DNA of 7,658 nt, taken from assembly GCA_030605085.1 (NCBI GenBank), contig JAUWBH010000218.1:1-7658 (forward strand). Direction: 5' to 3'. Both the position numbers and the translations under genes were made by a program. The notes beneath the pieces are model-generated. The model saw nothing but the letters and a program-made list of their open reading frames with translations, had not been told where the DNA came from and searched no databases. This document shows, piece by piece, positions 6,517-7,658 of this stretch (position 1 is its first letter; each line of letters opens with the position of its first letter). This stretch comes from Promethearchaeota archaeon (lineage in GTDB: Archaea; Asgardarchaeota; Lokiarchaeia; Sigynarchaeales; SOKP01).

Positions 6517-6723
6517 TTGAGCTTCTGGGTTAATTTTAGCTCAATAGTAGAAAAGTTTTCTACTAGCAATGATAGAAAGAAATTTTTTCTACAAAAATTA
6601 AACTTTACTTACGATGATATCGAGGAATTTGAAAAAACTGATTTTAAACGAGCTTTATTGAGGGGAAGACACACTAAAGAATTTTTAAATTGGCTCAATA
6701 ATAAAAAACAAGCGAATAAGTGA
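6517..6723 (+). CDS. Small hypothetical protein, TTG start
   Basis: 68 residues, not recognised. The start must be TTG 6517-6519: TAA lies directly before it in frame and there is no in-frame ATG, while the next in-frame TTG is at codon 48. No ribosome site is visible. Composition looks protein-like: an aromatic N-terminus (S-F-W-V-N-F), then a charged helical region (D-D-I-E-E-F-E-K-T-D-F-K-R) and a basic tail with G-R-H-T-K-E-F-L-N-W-L. It sits 38 bp after the TPR-LRR gene on the same strand and could be co-transcribed. A 21-bp palindrome occupies codons 10-17, which is odd for a coding sequence, so the 5' part could be non-coding and the whole may be a remnant of a larger gene. It ends 10 bp from the convergent TPR gene. 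Confidence 0.45.
   Translation: MSFWVNFSSIVEKFSTSNDRKKFFLQKLNFTYDDIEEFEKTDFKRALLRGRHTKEFLNWLNNKKQANK
6545..6565. repeat. 21-bp palindrome, 10-bp arms around one base
   Basis: TAGTAGAAAA (6545-6554), G, TTTTCTACTA (6556-6565): the arms are perfect reverse complements. It falls inside the first third of the small TTG-start ORF and 67 bp past the TPR-LRR stop. The symmetry is typical of a binding site for a dimeric DNA-binding protein; as RNA the one-base loop would have to open a few pairs. Which protein binds, if any, is unknown. Confidence 0.5.
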
Positions 6724-6733
6724 AACAAATCAG

Positions 6734-7270
6734 TTAATTTATAGTTTTTTTTTTATATTTTTTATTTTTTCCTTTATTATGTAGGATATCTTCAATTGCT
6801 CGATGGAAATCAGGGTCTTGACTATAAATGCTCGTAAGTACTGTTGCGCTAATTATATCGTCTGGATTAATCGCTAAAGATTGTTTTAGCGCATAAATAG
6901 CTTTATCATTTTCGCCTATGATGTTATATACTACGCCAAGTCGAATCCAAGCAGTTGGATCTTCTGGATTTAAATCTAAAGAAATATTTTGCGCCTCAAT
7001 TGCTTTATAATATTCCCCTTTACTTTTGTAGACTAATCCTATGTTGCTCCACGCATCCGCATTTTTTGGATTAATCTCTAAGGCTCGTTTTAAAACTTTA
7101 ATTGCTTTATCGTATATCCCTTGGTTGTAGTAAGTATATCCAAGTTTGTTCCATGTTTTGGCATCCAATGTTTTAATTTTCAAGGCGTTTTGAAAAGATT
7201 CTATTGCTTTATCAAATTTTCTATTATTAAGATATATTTTTCCTTTAGTATACCAAAAATTAAAGCTCAT
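6734..7270 (-). CDS. TPR (tetratricopeptide repeat) protein
   Basis: 178 residues built of four clear TPRs near 3-36, 37-70, 71-104 and 105-138, each with W-x-x-x-G-x-x-Y...K/R-A-I-x-x-x-x-x-A/S-L-x-I/L-N-P, then a partial fifth repeat (about 139-163) and a strongly basic tail (K-G-K-N-K-K-Y-K-K-K). The tail could touch nucleic acid or merely reflect A-tracts; it is encoded over the T-runs that may terminate the opposing transcript. TPRs mediate protein-protein contacts; the partner is unknown. The ATG lacks a ribosome site, and an AT box about 35 nt upstream suggests a very short leader. The gene is divergent from the zinc-ribbon gene (87-bp spacer) and convergent with the small ORF ending at 6723. 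It is similar in size and style to the TPR gene at 4116-4592 but not a close copy. Confidence 0.94.
   Translation of the reverse strand: MSFNFWYTKGKIYLNNRKFDKAIESFQNALKIKTLDAKTWNKLGYTYYNQGIYDKAIKVLKRALEINPKNADAWSNIGLVYKSKGEYYKAIEAQNISLDLNPEDPTAWIRLGVVYNIIGENDKAIYALKQSLAINPDDIISATVLTSIYSQDPDFHRAIEDILHNKGKNKKYKKKTIN
6745..6770 (+). terminator. Run of T-tracts, possible archaeal-type terminator
   Basis: T10 (6745-6754), T6 (6758-6763) and T6 (6765-6770) lie 21-47 bp past the small ORF stop. Archaeal RNA polymerase terminates on U-rich tracts without a hairpin, so this could end the rightward transcript of the TPR-LRR gene and small ORF. The same bases encode the lysine-rich tail of the leftward TPR protein, so the tracts may exist for coding reasons only. 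Confidence 0.35.
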
Positions 7271-7300
7271 AAATACAAAAAATTAAATACTTGCACTCTA

Positions 7301-7310
7301 TTAAATTTAT
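7301..7310. promoter_or_regulatory. Possible shared AT box of a divergent promoter
   Basis: TTAAATTTAT is nearly self-complementary and lies in the 87-bp spacer between the leftward TPR gene and the rightward zinc-ribbon gene. Used as an archaeal TATA box rightward, it would start RNA near 7331, with a leader of about 27 nt including the GAGGT ribosome site. Used leftward, it would start RNA near 7279, about 9 nt before the TPR ATG. The assignment rests on spacing alone. Confidence 0.25.
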
Positions 7311-7344
7311 GTTGGAAATCTTATTTAGTATAATTTTACTAGTT

Positions 7345-7349
7345 GAGGT
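7345..7349 (+). promoter_or_regulatory. Shine-Dalgarno site of the zinc-ribbon gene
   Basis: GAGGT sits 8 nt before ATG 7358 and matches the anti-Shine-Dalgarno core. It is the only textbook ribosome site in the window and fixes the start of this very short gene. Confidence 0.7.
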
Positions 7350-7357
7350 AACGCAAA

Positions 7358-7495
7358 ATGGTTAATTGCCAGCATTGTGGAAAAGAAATTACTCCAAAAG
7401 TAAAGATATGCCCTCACTGTAACGAACCTAATCCAATACCTTACGTAGACTATAGTTCTTATTTTAAAAATGAGAAAAATGAAAAAATAAATTAA
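7358..7495 (+). CDS. Small zinc-ribbon protein
   Basis: 45 residues. Four cysteines form C4-x2-C7 ... C18-x2-C21 (C-Q-H-C-G then I-C-P-H-C-N), the rubredoxin-like double-knuckle zinc ribbon, with the usual G after the first pair and a P within the second. A hydrophilic tail of about 24 residues follows (Y-V-D-Y-S-S-Y-F-K then a Lys/Asn/Glu stretch). Such mini zinc ribbons are frequent in archaea, and the same ribbon often heads larger membrane or regulatory proteins; here nothing follows it, so it is either a stand-alone Zn protein or the surviving head of a truncated gene. No membrane segment is seen. The ATG has a good GAGGT ribosome site. Function is unknown. Confidence 0.82.
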   Translation: MVNCQHCGKEITPKVKICPHCNEPNPIPYVDYSSYFKNEKNEKIN

Positions 7496-7527
7496 TTTTA
7501 GTTACAGATTCTATTCCAAAAGAGGGA

Positions 7528-7658
7528 TTACATCGCTTTATCGAAATCTCCTTTATCGAAATCTCCTTTATCGAAATCTCCTTTATCGAAATCTCCTTTA
7601 TCGAAATCTCCTTTATCGAAATCTCCTTTATCGAAATCTCCTTTATCGAAATCTCCTT
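7528..7658 (-). other. Possible C-terminal coding end with G-D-F-D-K pentapeptide repeats (partial)
   Basis: On the minus strand the terminal 15-bp repeat reads GGA GAT TTC GAT AAA, so eight G-D-F-D-K units followed by A-M and TAA (7528-7530) form an open frame entering from beyond the window. Because the period is a multiple of three, five of the six frames stay open through the repeat, so openness is no proof of coding. The minus frame is notable for its clean Asp/Gly/Lys composition and a stop within three codons of the array. The repeat may equally be non-coding. Confidence 0.22.
7537..7658. repeat. Perfect 15-bp tandem repeat, 8 copies, truncated by window end
   Basis: The unit TTTATCGAAATCTCC occurs eight times without a mismatch (7537-7656) and two bases of a ninth follow at the window edge, so the true length is unknown. 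Complete identity points to recent expansion or ongoing slippage. There are no spacers, so this is not a CRISPR array. It begins 41 bp after the zinc-ribbon stop codon. Confidence 0.98.

Noticed and set aside
7121..7333. Plus-strand ORF of 70 residues
   Set aside because: Mostly antisense to the N-terminal TPRs and running across the divergent promoter spacer; aromatic-rich shadow composition.
7537..7658. CRISPR array
   Set aside because: The repeat is head-to-tail with no spacers, and no cas gene is present.
1..7658. tRNA, rRNA or other structured RNA genes
   Set aside because: No cloverleaf-like arms with a GTTCRA-type loop and no GC-rich structured island were seen in the spacers.

Overview
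The window is an AT-rich segment of about 7.7 kb, most likely from an Asgard (Lokiarchaeia-like) archaeon. The reasons are the dense set of eukaryote-style repeat proteins (a Ser/Thr kinase fused to leucine-rich repeats, two TPR proteins, a TPR-SDS22-type LRR protein), the LRR style (N-Q-I-x-E-I-K-G-L), a 45-residue CxxC/CxxC zinc ribbon, and little use of strong Shine-Dalgarno sites. I recall the N-terminal region of the TPR-LRR protein as common in Lokiarchaeal LRR proteins. No ribosomal or informational gene is present, so this is inference and a bacterial host cannot be excluded.

Layout. Positions 2-124 (+) hold the C-terminal end of an IS630-family transposase cut by the window edge. 251-2083 (-) is a 610-residue protein kinase with ten C-terminal LRRs. 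2084-2728 has no intact gene but carries three degraded minus-strand coding remnants, one resembling a ribbon-helix-helix (RHH) DNA-binding protein broken by a stop codon. 2729-3439 (+) is an unrecognised mostly helical protein. It converges on a minus-strand two-gene operon: a TPR protein (4116-4592) overlapping by ATGA a protein with an R-x5-H motif like that of HEPN RNases (3481-4119). A 236-bp divergent spacer with two mutually exclusive inverted repeats separates this operon from the 549-residue TPR-LRR gene (4829-6478, +). A small TTG-start ORF follows (6517-6723, +), containing a 21-bp palindrome. A second TPR gene (6734-7270, -) is divergent from a mini zinc-ribbon gene (7358-7495, +). 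The window ends in a perfect 15-bp tandem repeat (7537-7658, eight copies) still running at the last base.

How the genes may work together. Most products are protein-interaction scaffolds (TPR, LRR), alongside one signalling enzyme (the kinase) and one possible RNase toxin (HEPN-like). The TPR/HEPN-like pair is the best candidate for a functional module, with the TPR protein made just before, and probably coupled to, the putative nuclease. Mobile and degraded sequence on the left and the repeat on the right suggest a plastic accessory region. Both window ends lie in repetitive sequence, as expected if this is a complete metagenomic contig.
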